Assembly: GCA_009869945.1 (NCBI GenBank)
Contig: WIXG01000065.1
Span: 124,001-188,000 of the forward strand
DNA length: 64,000 nt
Direction: 5' to 3'
Source of the DNA: Mesaphorura yosii
Lineage: Eukaryota; Arthropoda; Collembola; Poduromorpha; Tullbergiidae
Shown: piece after piece, positions 1 through 13,700 of the stretch
How the letters are laid out: every line of letters begins with the position of its first letter
How positions within the stretch are numbered: the first letter of the stretch is position 1
The notes under the pieces: model-generated
What the model was told of the DNA's origin: nothing
What the model saw: the letters and a program-made list of their open reading frames with translations, nothing else
Databases searched by the model: none
Position numbers and translations under genes: made by a program

Positions 1-3000
1 AAATTCTCTGGAGACCGTTCTTGAATTGAATTTGTCTATGAATTTCCAACCGCATCACATGCTGCAGTCTGTGTCATTTGATTATAGCTATCTCGCAATC
101 GTATCATGCTTCATTCGGCACGTTTACATGAATACCGGCTTATGTGATGAAGAATATAGAAGTCAAATGCTTTATCTTCAATTACATGGTCACATTAGAC
201 AATCAATTGCCAATTGCTAATATTATGTAATCAAAATGGTGATTCGGAGTTCAACCGAAATGCTACATGTTACACTTGAGATTTATTACGACTGAAACTC
301 AATTAGTGTCGAACTCGGTTTGTGGCCAATTCAAGTTATGTGTGTCGTCGGGTTCGGCCTCAAACAAACGTATCTCAATGGTAACTTGCAACTCACAAAC
401 TTGAAGTATTTCCCTACCTCAAAAAGTCGAAGTGTTATTATCATTATTTCGAACAAATGCAATGGAACCGACCTTATCTCCTTTTTCCACATGTCTTTGC
501 CGCCAGCCGCCTTATCATGTAATTAGAATTAATGCGGTTCTAAGTTCTATGAAGGATCTAACATTAAAAGTAAAAGTAAATCTTAAAAGACTATGCTCAA
601 ACGACTGGTGTGGATATGGAAAGGTAGACGCAAATCCCCGAATGAAAAGAATTTTCGGTGTGAAAAAGTAATGAGTGAATATAAAAATAGCACGACGTGG
701 CTCACGTCACAATACCGAATGACCTTCCACTTCGTTGTCCGACGCGTGCCTCATGGTTTTAATAATGCTTTTATGAATATGCGAATATGGAAAGAGTTTT
801 GTTCCTTATGACTTGCGCTGATGACTTTTGGGATTTGCATGTGGGAAATGAAATCTGAGAATACCAGGTCGAGTCGCGCGTTATTAATAGCATTTCTACA
901 TTATTCATTTGTGACTGTGCTGTCGCTGGGCCTTTGGTTTCCAAGAAAAGAAATGTATTAAGTCAAATCTCTCTTCTTTACCCATGTGAATATAGCCAAA
1001 AAATCCACACCACGGAGCAGGCAGGCAGGCAGAAGTAGTTAAAATTATGCCACACCAAAGCCAAAAGGTTAATCCGTTTCTCATTCCAAAATGCGGTCAG
1101 ATCACATTAGTTCGTGAAAGCCTCAGCTTGGATTAGTCTTATTTCAATTCCAATTTCGCGTGTTTGGCAAAGAAGGATTTCATCTTTCATTCTCTTAAAT
1201 GAGGTTGGCATTTTCCTTTGAGCCCGCCTGCCACAAGGCGAGTGAAGGCCAACGAATATTATTAGTTCTCTGACGCGCATTCATTGTGAAATGAAGTCGG
1301 CGAAATTAAATTTAGAAAATGCTTCCTTGTGAAATCGTATTAAGTTTATGGCGAAACTTTGTCCAAGTTTGGCCTTCGGTGTCTGCTGTCAAACAGTCAA
1401 ACTGTAGATGTTCAGTCAAAAGTTTAAATAAATCTGTTCAACGCCTGCCCACTTTTGACTTTAACCTTTGGGGAGTAGGGTTTCCGTTTATTAAGTCTGT
1501 GGCAAATCCACGAGTCTTGGGCTTGACTGAATAATCAAAGCGTGTGTCAAATCAACGAGTTACTAAGCACAAGCAGTGCATCGTTTTACCTTTCATAAGC
1601 TAAAGCGACAATATATCATGTTTCGCGAATATCTTGAATGCAAGACGAGCGAATCGACCCCACTTCCAGGAATTAGCCCGGGCACCGGTTTGCCTTGACT
1701 CGACCGACTTCTTGAAGTATCTCTTCCGGGAATTCTAAGAAGAGGACAACGGCAAGGGAGGATAAGAATGTGTACAATGAATAATCACCGCATTCCCGGT
1801 ACTGGTTCTAATGAGGATTTAATTAAATTCTTACGCAAACAGGATAGGAAGGAAGTTTATTTGACAAGTGGAGCATAGCATTCAGCTTATTGCATGTGTG
1901 TATACAAATTAGGAGTGAGTAAACTTGAGGAATTAAGAAGAAAAGTTCCAAGAAGTAGAGAAAAGTTTGAGACCCACGACTCACAAACGCATTTTAATTA
2001 GTCGAAAAATTATTGCTGCTCGTACTCGTACTCGCATTTAGTCGTAATCCTCGAGAAGAAGCTTCGGCTGGCTTCTGCTCTCCTGGCTGTTGTTCCCAGT
2101 AGATTTGCATACAAATGAATCCTTACTGTTGTCTTACGAAGTCTTCGTGTTCTGCTAAGTTGGCTTACGTTATACCGTTTTTTGCATTTTAAGGTACGCG
2201 TACGTTGTGAGCTCGGGTCCGTTGCGTCTCGTGGGTGGCGCATCAGATGGATCTTGTTGATGTATTCAATGAATTTATCAGTTTCCATTCCTCACTAGCA
2301 GCCCTCACAAGGCGAAGGCGAAGGCCGTAAAGGACAAAGACAAAGCTGAAACACATCTCAAGGTTATCTTTTAATTAATTTTCTCTGTTGTGCCTCGGTG
2401 TCTCTGGGGAGCTTTAAATTATCAAAGAATACCATTTCCATCTCTGCCGTATGCCGTATGGTTTGATATACAAACACACAAAGAACAACTGCATGTAACC
2501 TCTGTCTGTTACATGCTTGCTTTCTGAATTTGTAGATTTGGTTCGGTCGCTCGGTGTTCGTTCTCCAAAGCTTATTAATTAGTTAGAGTTCTGTAGATTC
2601 AATCTTATTTGAATGAAAGGTTTGCGTTTGCATTTGCAGTTCAACTGGACATAGACAAAGCGGAGGGCCAGTTTGACGGACGAAGAGGGCGATACCCCAA
2701 GATGCTCAAGAAATGGTCAGCACAAGCAAATGTGGTCCAGCCAAGCAAGCACTAAGTAATATTTCCAAGTTTTATGATATGAAAGTTCAAGTTAGCTAAC
2801 CGGGGCTTTCTAAAGTCAATATTTATTTTTAGCGTCGACTTTGCCCAGTGTCTTTGAAAACGTGCAGTATTTTCCATCCGAGTATGATTAGTTTGCATAA
2901 TTATGTGAGCCTCCCTCAGAAATCTAAGGACACCACCACCATTGCAGTTGCTGTGCATCACCGAGTTTATTTAAGAGCAAACCTCAGCGCCTACCGTCCC

Positions 3001-3160
3001 CTGATTCATTGTCTGGTCATAGGACAGGTCAGACGCATCATTTTAGTACTTCCAGTTTCTCGTTGTCGGGTTAGCTCTAGTTCCTAGGAAGTTCAGTGTC
3101 GAGTGCGCTTTAGTTCAGTCTTAGCACAGCAGTTTTAAATTACCTGGCCCTGGCACTAAA
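1..3160. other. Intergenic, no supported gene
   Basis: Only short, compositionally ordinary reading frames occur here, without splice-flanked conserved motifs. The last 100 bases before 3161 are presumably the promoter and 5' UTR of the RING gene. Confidence 0.6.
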
Positions 3161-4304
3161 ATGGAAGCGCCAATGATCCTGTTCTGTTCAGTTTGTAGAG
3201 ACGTTTGTGGTGGCACGTGCCCAAAATCACTCGCTGTAACTAGTTGCGGTCACCTTTTCCATGCTGAATGTGTTCGAGAGTGGTGGGAAACCCTTCGTCA
3301 GTAAGATATCATCTCGTTTTGCTTTAAATCGCTTGCTAGTAATTGAAATTAGGGTTTGTGGTTACGGATTCAGAATTGACTCAAACTGACTAAACTCTCC
3401 TTTGTTGAACTTTTAGTCGGGGAGAGCACAGGCAATGCCCAATCTGCAAGACTGAAGCCTTCTACGACAATCTTGTGGAGGTGTTCCCGACATTTCAGCC
3501 CGACGCCTCGGTCGACTCTCAACTGGAAAACATTACTCAACAATTGAGAGCGGAGAAAACGAAGTCTGCTCAACTACGAGAAAAGATGGACGACCTAGCT
3601 GGCCGCGTGCGTATTTTCAGAGAAGCGTTTCAAGCGAAAATGGACGAGGCTGCGGATTGGGAACATCAGGCTCAGTTTGCAAATGAGAGTCTCGCCATGT
3701 ACCAGGGATTCTAGTAAGAACGAATTTTGTCTTAATCGTAATTGTCATAATTGCATGATACATGTACCTTCTTATGGAGACGCTATTTTAAATCTTTGTT
3801 CTAGTGAACAGCAGAAGACTAGAGCGGACGAGTTGCAGCAGACTTGTGACCAGTTGCGTCTTACATTGATCACCCGTACCAAAGTTCTGTTTGAAAGATC
3901 GAACAGACACAGTCGGCCCCCTCGTGCTCATCTTGCTGATCAGGTAAGAATTGCGAAACAAAAGTCATCTCCTTAGAAGGAAGATTTTAACCTAAAGTAA
4001 TTTTTCAACTATTCGTTTGTTAGCTAAATTTTCATTCGGATTATTCAAATTGAATCGTCTCTAACAATGAAAAATATTAAGGCTGATTTCGGGTAAATTA
4101 TCTTTGTAGAGTGCACTGGACACCGCCGAAGAGGACGAAGGCTACGCGTCACGTGCTGCTGCGTCTGGAAACTGGAACGATTTGAATCGATCCATGAACA
4201 GGCGTGTTGGAAGTCCACATCAGCCAAGGCGACCTGGACAATTACAACGATCAGAGACTGTCCGAGTCAATGGTCACACTTTCACCAGCTTTACCAGATC
4301 CTGA
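3161..4304 (+). CDS. RING-finger E3 ubiquitin ligase, TRAIP/nopo-like
   Basis: Four exons (3161-3300, 3417-3713, 3805-3943, 4110-4304) join in phase to give 255 residues and a TGA stop; all introns are GT-AG (GTAAG donors). The N-terminus is a C3H2C3 RING: C9, C12, C29, H31, H34, C37, C54, C57, with the CGHLFHAEC core and a Trp pair before the last CPIC. About 60 residues of charged heptad-like sequence follow (residues 73-140: repeated Leu/Gln, AEKTKS, REKMDD), a coiled coil as in TRAIP. The tail is Arg/Ser-rich. TRAIP and Drosophila nopo are nuclear ubiquitin ligases in replication stress and cell-cycle control. This protein is shorter than vertebrate TRAIP (about 470 aa), so only RING plus coiled coil are supported; another RING-coiled-coil ligase is possible. 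The start is the first ATG before the RING. Confidence 0.8.
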
Positions 4305-4615
4305 GACGATTTGAATTTGAAAAGTTGTCTTTCATCGTGCCATCATGCGCTGTACAATATGTAAAATTTTTCTAGGATTTTTACCACTCTTAAGTTTAAA
4401 AAACGTGGAAACGTCGAGAAAATAAGAACAAAAACACACTGCACACTTACTTTTAGTTTAATTTTAATTTTGAACCTGTAATTGAAGTTTCGTGGTCTGA
4501 ACTATTTGTCATTTTTCTTAACCTGTGATTTGAATTTTGCAAGTTTCTTGCTTTGATTGTTCGTGATTTTCTGAGTTCTTGTCACTGTAATTTGCAATTT
4601 TTGATACTTTCGAGA

Positions 4616-4621
4616 AATAAA
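4616..4621 (+). other. Polyadenylation signal AATAAA of the RING gene
   Basis: A canonical hexamer lies 312 bases after the TGA stop of the RING gene, with AT-rich 3' UTR between. Confidence 0.55.
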
Positions 4622-7325
4622 ATGCATACAAGCAGAGCGGAGTCTAGAGTTTTATGTAGTCCATGAAATGCGTCACGGCACCGGGATCGAGCAAAGATGA
4701 TTGCCTTGTGGGCTGGAATCGCATTAAATTAATCGCCTTGTCTCACTTCAATTTGCATTTTATGTATATCGTAGAAAAATTCCATGAATAAGGCAAGCAA
4801 AATTCAGCATAATCATGAACCTATCTACAAAGTGTAATCATAACCATAATCATTCGCTATAAACTATAAACCCAAAGAGGAAAGGGGCCTTTGACTGGAA
4901 GCGCAAACACTCGAATCGCTTAGCAGCAAAAACAAATTAAAAGAGCAGTAGCGCAGCGGTAAAGGCTGGCCCAAAATTGGATTTTGGCACTTGTGCAAGA
5001 CCATCGTCCTCAGATCTTACAAATTACTTCCAAGAAGCCCACTTCACGTTTTTTCCTATTGACGAGTGTTTAGTTTAGTTCAGAGTTTAGAATGGAACGA
5101 TGAACGAGTTCATCGCAACGTAATGCAAATACGCGTGTTCATGTCCAGGCCTGCAAAATATTAGTCGAGCGAGCATGAGCACGAAGGCACGAACAAGCAG
5201 ACAATGCAGGCAGATAATAGCAATAGCGTACTGGAGTGGCTGGAGGATGAAATGGTCGGAGATTTTAACAAACAAAAGAAAGCAATTATTGCGCTTTAGA
5301 TCAGCTTACAGTGAAAGTGCTTCCATGCACAAAGCACATTAATAGCGCTTATCGCATGCTTGTCCCGGGAATTAAATCCTATTTATACAACCTCTCAACG
5401 GCTCAACCTTGCTGCCGCATTGTGGAATTCGGATGAAAATGAAGGATTCATGTCCTACGGACGAGCTTAATTGGCTGATTTGTTTCATGTTTTTTCTACG
5501 TCAATCCAATGATAATTTAATACGCAATAGCCGCAGTATTCGTCGATGTCGACGCATTTAATCTTATGCAATAATGATCTACTTGTTAAGCGCTAAATGC
5601 TTTAAGCGAATGACGTAAATATTTAGGCATGAGTTCAGATTGACGTTTACGAGTCTCGCTAATTGGTCACAGGTAACTTGAAACACGAGTCCAGGTCCAG
5701 GCTCGTGCTGTTATCGAATGTTGTCGAATTCCAGGTTTTCTGCGCTCCTTTGCATGTGACTTTCTCCGTAAAACTATTTTTAGCATTTTAGCACTGACGG
5801 TGTACGGACTTTATCTGTATACGGTCTACGTGATACGTATGCTGTTGCGCCTCAAATCTCATTTTGGGCCGGATTTGATATTGACACGCAGACACAATTG
5901 AGAAGAGGCTTTCGCGGACGCGTGTCGTCGTCGACGTCTTCGTCCTGAAGACATTTCTATCGAATTCTCGATAATAATAGCTTCCTGGCGGCTTAGATTG
6001 CGATTTGTGCCTGGCGGGATTTCTCTTTTCTCATAGCTTAGCCATTGCCATTTTGTCTTGGATCATGTTTGTCATATCAAATGCCGTCTTATTGCGGTTG
6101 TGCCGTGCGGGTACGGACCCGCCGCATTGCCACGCAATTCCACGGCCGTACCGCAGTGTCAAATGTTCAATTTCTTGAAGTGTTTGCTGCTGCGGGTGCG
6201 ACACGAATTCCATCATACGTAAGAATGCTGCAGCGCAACGCAGGGACAGCCACAGCGGTAATCCTCTTTTATAAAGATTCGTTCTCAGGACAGAAGCCAA
6301 TTCATTCTTATTATTGTCGGCCGCTCGTGTACATACACACATACATACATAAAGAAGGATGAATCCCATACACATTCGAGGGCCATGCCAGTACAAAGGC
6401 TTTCTCCATCCTTGAGTCGAGTGAAAAAGGAAAAGCAAAGTAAAGCTATCAATTTTTGATAGGATTCAGATATTCCAGCTGGAGACGGAGACGGCGACAC
6501 ACGGAGACACACGGGGACGCCATGTGTACACATTTCTCTGGTATTCGACAAAATCATCACTGAAATCTAATCATAATGTCTTCCGCAGCTGCCACTCGAG
6601 CGGCTTTCCTGGACATGAGGGCCATAGCCATAATATGAGACACGAGTCGTGCATCATAAAAATGTGGCACATAATACTTTCAAATTGCACTCCACCGTAT
6701 GTTGGTGGGTCAAAAGATGTTTTACTCGCTTTAGCTCCAAATTACAGCAGTTCGTCACAGCTTCTTTGATTCTTTGCTTGGAATAGAATTGGGAAAGGAA
6801 GTGCATACGAAACGTTCCTAACTCATTCGCATCGCGTTCCACCCTCAAAAACGGAAAATTTCCTGTCGCTTCTGCGGAAATCTTGAAAATTGAAATCCTG
6901 CCCGACGCTGACGGTGACGCATGCCTCTGCTCGGCTCATGTATGCAGAAAATGTGAAAGTGTCTAATACGAATCACTAATTACATTTTAATTCTATTAGA
7001 TTTTGTTGGCTTCTCGCTTTAATGCGTAAATTGAGGTACATTTTGGAAATAATTATGCACAGGGTTGTTACAAGGTTACATTATCCATTACAACAAGTAC
7101 GAACAGCCAACAACGAATGCGTACGTACGTACGTTAGAGGAGTGTGTCACATCAAGTAATGAGTCAACTATTTGGCACCCGTTCAAGTACGCAATACAGC
7201 CAATCTAGCGAAGTTATCATAATTATGGTGAAAATTAGTTCAAACTTTGAACAAGGAAAATAGTATTCTTAATAATAATTATGCTCGTGCGCTGCACGCC
7301 AATCACATTCACACGACGCTCCACT
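4622..7325. other. Intergenic; tRNA A-box-like motif only
   Basis: No gene is supported. Positions 4945-4967 resemble a Pol III A box (TAGCGCAGCGG), but no matching B box or cloverleaf follows. Overlapping frames on both strands at 6031-6440 have no recognisable content. Confidence 0.5.
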
Positions 7326-10300
7326 TCACAGAAGTTGCTCTCGCTCCTCATCATCGTCGTCCTCATCAATAATTCCGTTCTCATCATCAGACTCGAACGA
7401 GGTGGTATCGGATCCGTAGTCGGAGCGGGGCAGAATGTAGTCGTAATGATTCATTTGCTCGCGATGGTGCTCCAGCGCGCCTCGAGTCGGAAATATGCTA
7501 TCGCACTGCAGACACCTGAAAATAGAATCAGAAACAACAATGAGCTCGAGTGTACAAATTCATTCAAAATCAAATTCCCTTGCGAAATGCGAATGCGAAT
7601 TTCGAGAGCATGGAAGTCTGCATTTCCACTTCAATTAACAAGTGCAAATCAAACACATCAGCGCATCCTTACATAATCATCAACCCATTTCGCGTTTCGC
7701 ATTTCGCAACCACAAACGAAGCAAAGCATCGTACAATGAATACCAAATGAGATTATAATTTCTGCCTCATCAATTGCAACAGTGCTACCTCCGCACTGCT
7801 TTCTTCATTAAAATCAAAATCACAACCAGTGAGAACTCACGACTCACTAAAATTATGCCTCTACGTGCTTTCATTTCCCATGAATTCATTTGAAAATCGG
7901 AGGAAACGAAACTTGGAAACCTTCACACAAATTATGCAAATGCACGCCTTCGCCTTCTCCGTTTCGTATCGCGTGTACGGAATAAGAAGCAAGCAAAAGA
8001 TAACGCGGCGGCAAAAGATAGCGTCGGCGGTCGCCGTTCTAACGTTGCTATTGAAGAATAGTTTCACATTTCAGTACGCTTCATTTCAGGCAACTCAATT
8101 CAGCAGGCAAGCATGCAGAACGGCAGTAGCAAACGATTCGTTCATCATTTAGTATATTCACATTTACTGCTTCGAAACATCGAACAATAATAAAATGGTT
8201 CATCATTCAAGAATGCGGGCGAGCGGGTGTTGATTTTCCTGCTCGCTTACGTCATGGCGTGGCACTCGTGGCATGGTAAGCATGGCAGAAGGCAGATGTT
8301 AATCATTCCGAATTCTGAATACAGTGCAAAGCAATTCTGAGACACGCCATAGCCTTTTACACTTACGGACGAGGACGGCTCTTGCGTTTGGTTATAAACA
8401 TAATTCAATTGTGACGATAAAAAAGCAATCATGGTAAAATATTATTTTCTGCTGCTCAGAATGTATTAATGCAAATGCAATGGCCGGGCTTTGTTGCCCA
8501 AAGAATGCCATGCCATGCCACGCCATGCCGTTTTTATGACTGTCATGAATCCTGCATTCAATACTGATAAAATTGTCGATGTCGATACCTTCTCTCGTGG
8601 TAAGGCGATAAACTTGGACTGTACGTAAACAGCAGCGATGAATTCGTACAATGAAACGAGACTGCTATTGCAGCTTGCTGTGTATACATGCCATGCCAAA
8701 TTCTATTCGATTCTGCTCTGTACGGGGCAGGTCGAAGCTCGAAAGACAAGAATCATAAATTATTTCACAAATAATTAAATTCTTGTGGTTAAGTCCCAGG
8801 TTCCGGCGAGCCGGTCATGGACCGCTTTTTCGGAAGTGAGGCAGCCCTGCTGAAAGCAGTGAAGAGTAAAAGCACTCGATTACAAAATGGCGAAGGAATG
8901 AATGAATAATGATACGCATGTCGCTCAGCAGTGAATTCATTTGCCTCATTGGTTTGGAAGGTGAACATGAAAGAGAAATCCCCGCATCAACATATTACAA
9001 ATTTCTAATTTGTACAACGTTTGTATGAAGTCTATGAAGCTGTTGCTTTTTGTTGTGAGTGAAAGTGAACAGGTCTTTGTTTCACGTCCCGTGGCCTGTC
9101 ATTTTGATTTTTGTGTCTCTTGTTTGCTTTTTATGCAAATATTTACGTAAATAAAATACTTGTCGAACAATGCGTAAAAGCATAAATGAGAGGCGAGTTC
9201 ACCTCGGTCGTAATGCAGTCTAGTTTATGCTCGTACTCACGTCACAACGGGAGATGAAGATGAGGTGACAATGGACAGGCGATAAAACGAGTACAAATAT
9301 CATTTCACTTTTTCGTTTGTCCACTCTGCATGCATGCAGCACGCGATATATGATGCGGCGAATAGTGAATAGGGAATCGAAATAATGTAAATAAGAACAA
9401 AGCTAAAAGAATGTCAATGCCAGCAACTCGGCTTTGGGTTTTGCTCTCAAACTTACCCGTAATGCCGTTTTTTGAATTGATGTTCGGCCAGTCTTTTTAT
9501 GGTTGGGAATGATCGATCACAAACATCGCATGTGAGCGCTTCGTCTTCGTCATCTGCATACGAATTGGGCACATTGTTAGGTCAAATAGCGCAAAACGCT
9601 GCTACGCCACAGCTTACCTAAATCTGAAATCTCTTCAATGGTCATCCGTATGTGATATGCGTCCAACTCCTTCACAAAGTCGTTATCATCTTCAAACTCT
9701 GTGTCCGAGTCGTCCAGCGCATAATTCCAGGCGATATTCGCGGAATTATGCCCGCGCTTCGCATTTACGTCGCAAGAACTCGACTTTTTCATGCAATTGA
9801 AAGTTGACATGCTGCTCGAACTCCTCAGGGGAAAATGAGACGAGATGCTCTTGCGAAACCTTCGCATTCGATTGTTGTACTTGACATACTTGGTCGTTGG
9901 GTTGCTGTACGTGTCCTTCGAATCTGAAACATGAAACGGTGAAATAAGAAATAATTTGCAGTCGGCAGTCGCGTTTTAGAACGAACAGCCCGGGCTTCTA
10001 AAAATATCCCACGCAATTTGGCCCGTATGAAGGTGGATGCAAAGTAAAAGTTAGTTTCAAAGTTTACAAATAGGCAAAGTTCAACCAATCAACTCGTGAA
10101 AGCGGACGGTGAAAATCGAATGAAAGTCGTATTCGTATTTTATTATCTCGAATTCAATCTGGCGAAGAAAACTTTTCAGTTCAGCTTCGCTGCCTGGCCG
10201 GGCCGGCCGAGATCTTTGCTAAAGTTCAGTAATAGTCTTATTAGGGACTCGTGAGCAACGTGTTGAAGGAATCCGACCCTTATTCTCCAATTACGCTGTT

Positions 10301-10776
10301 CACTACCGATTTCTGCCCATGTTTGACCGACCGCCCGCAGGAAATTCTTTCGCCCAGCTTTTGACTCGGGATTCCTGCCCTTTAACTTCATTATTAAACG
10401 CAAACGCCTGTTCCATGTTGTACATCGTAACCTTTTCCCATTCATTGCCTTAAATCGCTTTGAGAAGAGAATAAGACTGGCGTCTCAAAGCTTCCGTCCG
10501 AGCCCAGCTGTCTCTTTAAATTCCAGTCTAATTTCCAGCTGAACTCCTCCTGAGATTTCAAGCGGAAGGATCGAATGAATGGGACAATTGGGACAGAAAG
10601 ACTCTTAATCGCTCTCTTTGCTATGCTTTTGTTGCTCCAACTGCTCCCGCACTCCGTGTCTACTTACCGCTGTCATTTTGATTGTTTTTGCAGCCCAGGG
10701 TTGAACTGATACTCGCAAATGATAAGCTCGTTGACAAGTTCTTCCAGAGTCCCCAAAGTGATTTGACAGCGACCAT
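7326..10776 (-). CDS. Two-finger C2H2 (JAZ/U1-like spacing) acidic protein, copy A
   Basis: Minus-strand exons 10776-10668, 9923-9618, 9553-9457 and 7515-7326 join in phase (1, 1, 2) to 233 residues ending TGA; introns are 744, 64 and 1941 nt. The start MVAVKSLW is shared with copy B at 45332, which fixes the first exon. Residues 37-138 are Ser/Asn-rich and contain a DDSDTEFED acidic motif. Finger 1 is C147, C150, H163, H169 and finger 2 is C172, C175, H188, H194, both C-X2-C-X12-H-X5-H, joined by only Tyr-Gly. The tail is acidic (runs of D/E after a SDTTSFES motif). H-X5-H spacing is known from JAZ/U1C/matrin-type fingers, which often bind RNA or RNP; that role is inference. I do not recognise an orthologue. 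Confidence 0.85.
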
Positions 10777-13700
10777 GTCGAGTAATTTCATTAAGAGCTG
10801 CTTGCTTTATAGTTTGGGTCTGGCTTCTTTTCAATTAACGCATCCACGTATTGCAACAATACAGCTGCAACTTCTTCTGGCTAATCAGATAATTACAAGA
10901 CAGATGCTTTCGCCAGTTTCACTGGGTTGGAATGAAACTGTGTCACAAGTCACAGGCGCTCGTATCACTGAAATGTTTGAAGCGTTGCTTGCATTCCACA
11001 AGTACGATTCCACCTCTGACCGCGGAAAAGAAGGAGTGTCTTGTCTAACTCTTGTCGATGTGCTCGATTTTGACTTGATATTTGGAAATCTGGTGCGAAG
11101 AATGCGAGCTGTTGACGTAAAGATGAAAGGCTCGGACAGTATAGCAAATAGCAGGATGTGGTTGGTTACCCACGTTGCGTTTGACTGAATTAAAGTTGGA
11201 TTCTGTGGAATGCCTTCTCTCTTGACTCGGGTCGACTTCTTCTGAGAGTGCAGAGTGCTGGCTGGCACGACGATCTCGTTCTTGAGTTCTTGCGAGTTTC
11301 GACACAGTGCCGTGCCACGACGCGCAGACAACAATAACGTTAAGATTGTGGTCGAGATTACAATAATAACGTTAGGTCGTTACGACCAAAAGTGAACCTA
11401 CTTTTGACTTTTTATGTGCGCTCTTCACTCTTCTTAGAATCACTCCACTGACTACTGACTCCACTGCACTTGTGACTCGTTCCTATTTTACTTTTACTTT
11501 ATGATAGTGATAGCTTCCCACTCTAGCCTAACACGGACCAGCGAGTACGGAGTACGGAGAAAATGCAATTTCCCGAAATGCCGTTAAACCTCTCTTTTCT
11601 TACGAACTTCTAACGAACTGTGCTCGAGAAGAGACCTGATTTCCAAGCCTGAGACTGAGACCTACGACCGACCGCTGGAGACTGAACACTGAATTCAGGA
11701 CGCGAGAAGTTTAGGCTTGTGCTCCGAGAAAGGTAGACCCGAGAATGAAATGAGACTGTGGAAGAGGAGTCGTTTAAGTATGAATCTCAAATGGAGGAGA
11801 GAATAGACGAGGACGAGACTCAATACTCTCGTGGCTCGTCCACACGCAACGCAGCGCTTACGCGAATGGAGAACACTTCTGCCTTCTGCGGCTGCTTTCT
11901 TCAAGGCCAGTTCCAGTATAAAGCAAAAGCAGCCCCTTCTCTCTTTGAATTCCGCGTGCCATGGCATGACGTGCTTTCTCTTTACCGCCACTGCTTCGGC
12001 CTGTTCTGCTCTTCTTCAAAACAAATCCTGATCCAGAGCAAAATGCGAAAAAGACTGCGAACACGGGCACGGGACGGCAAGACACAACGAAAAACGAACA
12101 ACGATGCGAGTTGAGTTTACAATTTGTATTTGTAAAAGCATAAGTACAAAGACGGCCGTGTAAGAATGTTTGGAATGGAGATGGTAAAATAGCAATAATA
12201 AATCGTCCAGCAGCGGCAGTTGGAATAGTTTGCTTTCACAGACAAAAGACAAAGACAAAAGAATTCTTGGCGAATTTGATTTTGGAGTGCACGAGCACGG
12301 AGTACGACGAGTGTTGACTCATGATGAACAGCATGCCGCCTGCCTGCCCGACTGACTGCTGACTACGACTAGACTGCTCTTTCTGTAGTCATATTGCAGG
12401 CCACGCTGGTGCTCCGCTGCCAAATTACGAGCAAGAATTACGACATTTATTCATCATTATTACGACTACTGCGAAGTACTTGCACGTAATGGACATTAAA
12501 GCGGGGCAGCAGCGGCAGCTGCTACTGTACCAATTTCGCAGCGGATCGCTTCTGCTTCTCGAAAGTCCTTAACTTCGGACGTTGTCGCGTGTCGCCTTAA
12601 TCTATTTCTGCTTAAAGAAAAGACCAGCTTGAATTCGCGTACGTATCGCGTGCACCATAAATGTGTGCGTCTTTCTCTTTGATTAGAAGAGTTAACACGT
12701 AATGCGCCATAACACATGGCGCGTGCGAGTGAGGATTTCACTGGAACAATTCCCTCTAATGAAGTTTATTTAATTACAGCTGTCAGAGTCAATAGTCAAC
12801 GAGCCGGTCCTTGAAATTGAAACAGTGATACGTGTGCAGGTTGCCCGATCGTTGACGTTTGTGTGGGTCAGAACTGGACACCGACTCCGAGAATGATAAG
12901 ATTTCTATTCTTGTATTTTGGTTACTACAAATGACGTAAGAAGCAGTCGCCAGTTGCTTAACTTGACAGGATAAATACTTTTTAATGCTTCTTTTGTTCT
13001 CGGTCGTCGTCGTCAAGAACTTTTTCTCACATCTCTCTCGCTTCTCGCTTCAAAGTTAATGATCGCCATTTATACTCCGAGAGCCATATGTTTTTACTTT
13101 TACACGTAAGGCGAGACGGCGAGGGCACACGAGCAAAGACAAAGACAGAGAACACACTAACTTTTACCGCTGCTGTCAACATTACGGCGAAAACAGTTGA
13201 AAATAATAGTTTAAAAGTTGCCAGGCGCTGGAGATCGATAAATTTCGCGAAACGAGCTAGAAATGATGTCGAGTGTAAAATTCTTCTCATCGAAATTCTT
13301 TGCCCTTCGCAACATTTTGAGAAGAACAACGTCAAAATTGCTTGCTTGCCAAGCAGGACGCAAGATGCAGTGCACCGAATGCATGCATGGAAAGATGGAT
13401 CGCTCCTTAATGGGCACTTACTCGATCCGACGTGTGCACCTTCTGTTTAAAAGAAATTACTAGAAAAAAGTTTTTATAAGAATTTCGTACAATTATAATT
13501 AAAAGGTGGTGCTGAAAGTTGAACTGTGGAAGTTTAACGCACCAACTTTTCTTTTATTACCAAATCATGCTCATTCTTCTAATTCTTCGGGCGTGCAGCA
13601 CGCGTGTGGGTTGGCAAGCTGGCATTTGGCGGGTGAATGGATATTAACGGCATGGGTATTGACTTAATGAAACACTTAGCGAATTGAATGGACAGGAAAT

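Noticed and set aside
10682-11188. Plus-strand 168-codon open frame
   Set aside because: Its start is antisense to exon 1 of zinc-finger copy A, whose paralogue match is decisive; no family motif.
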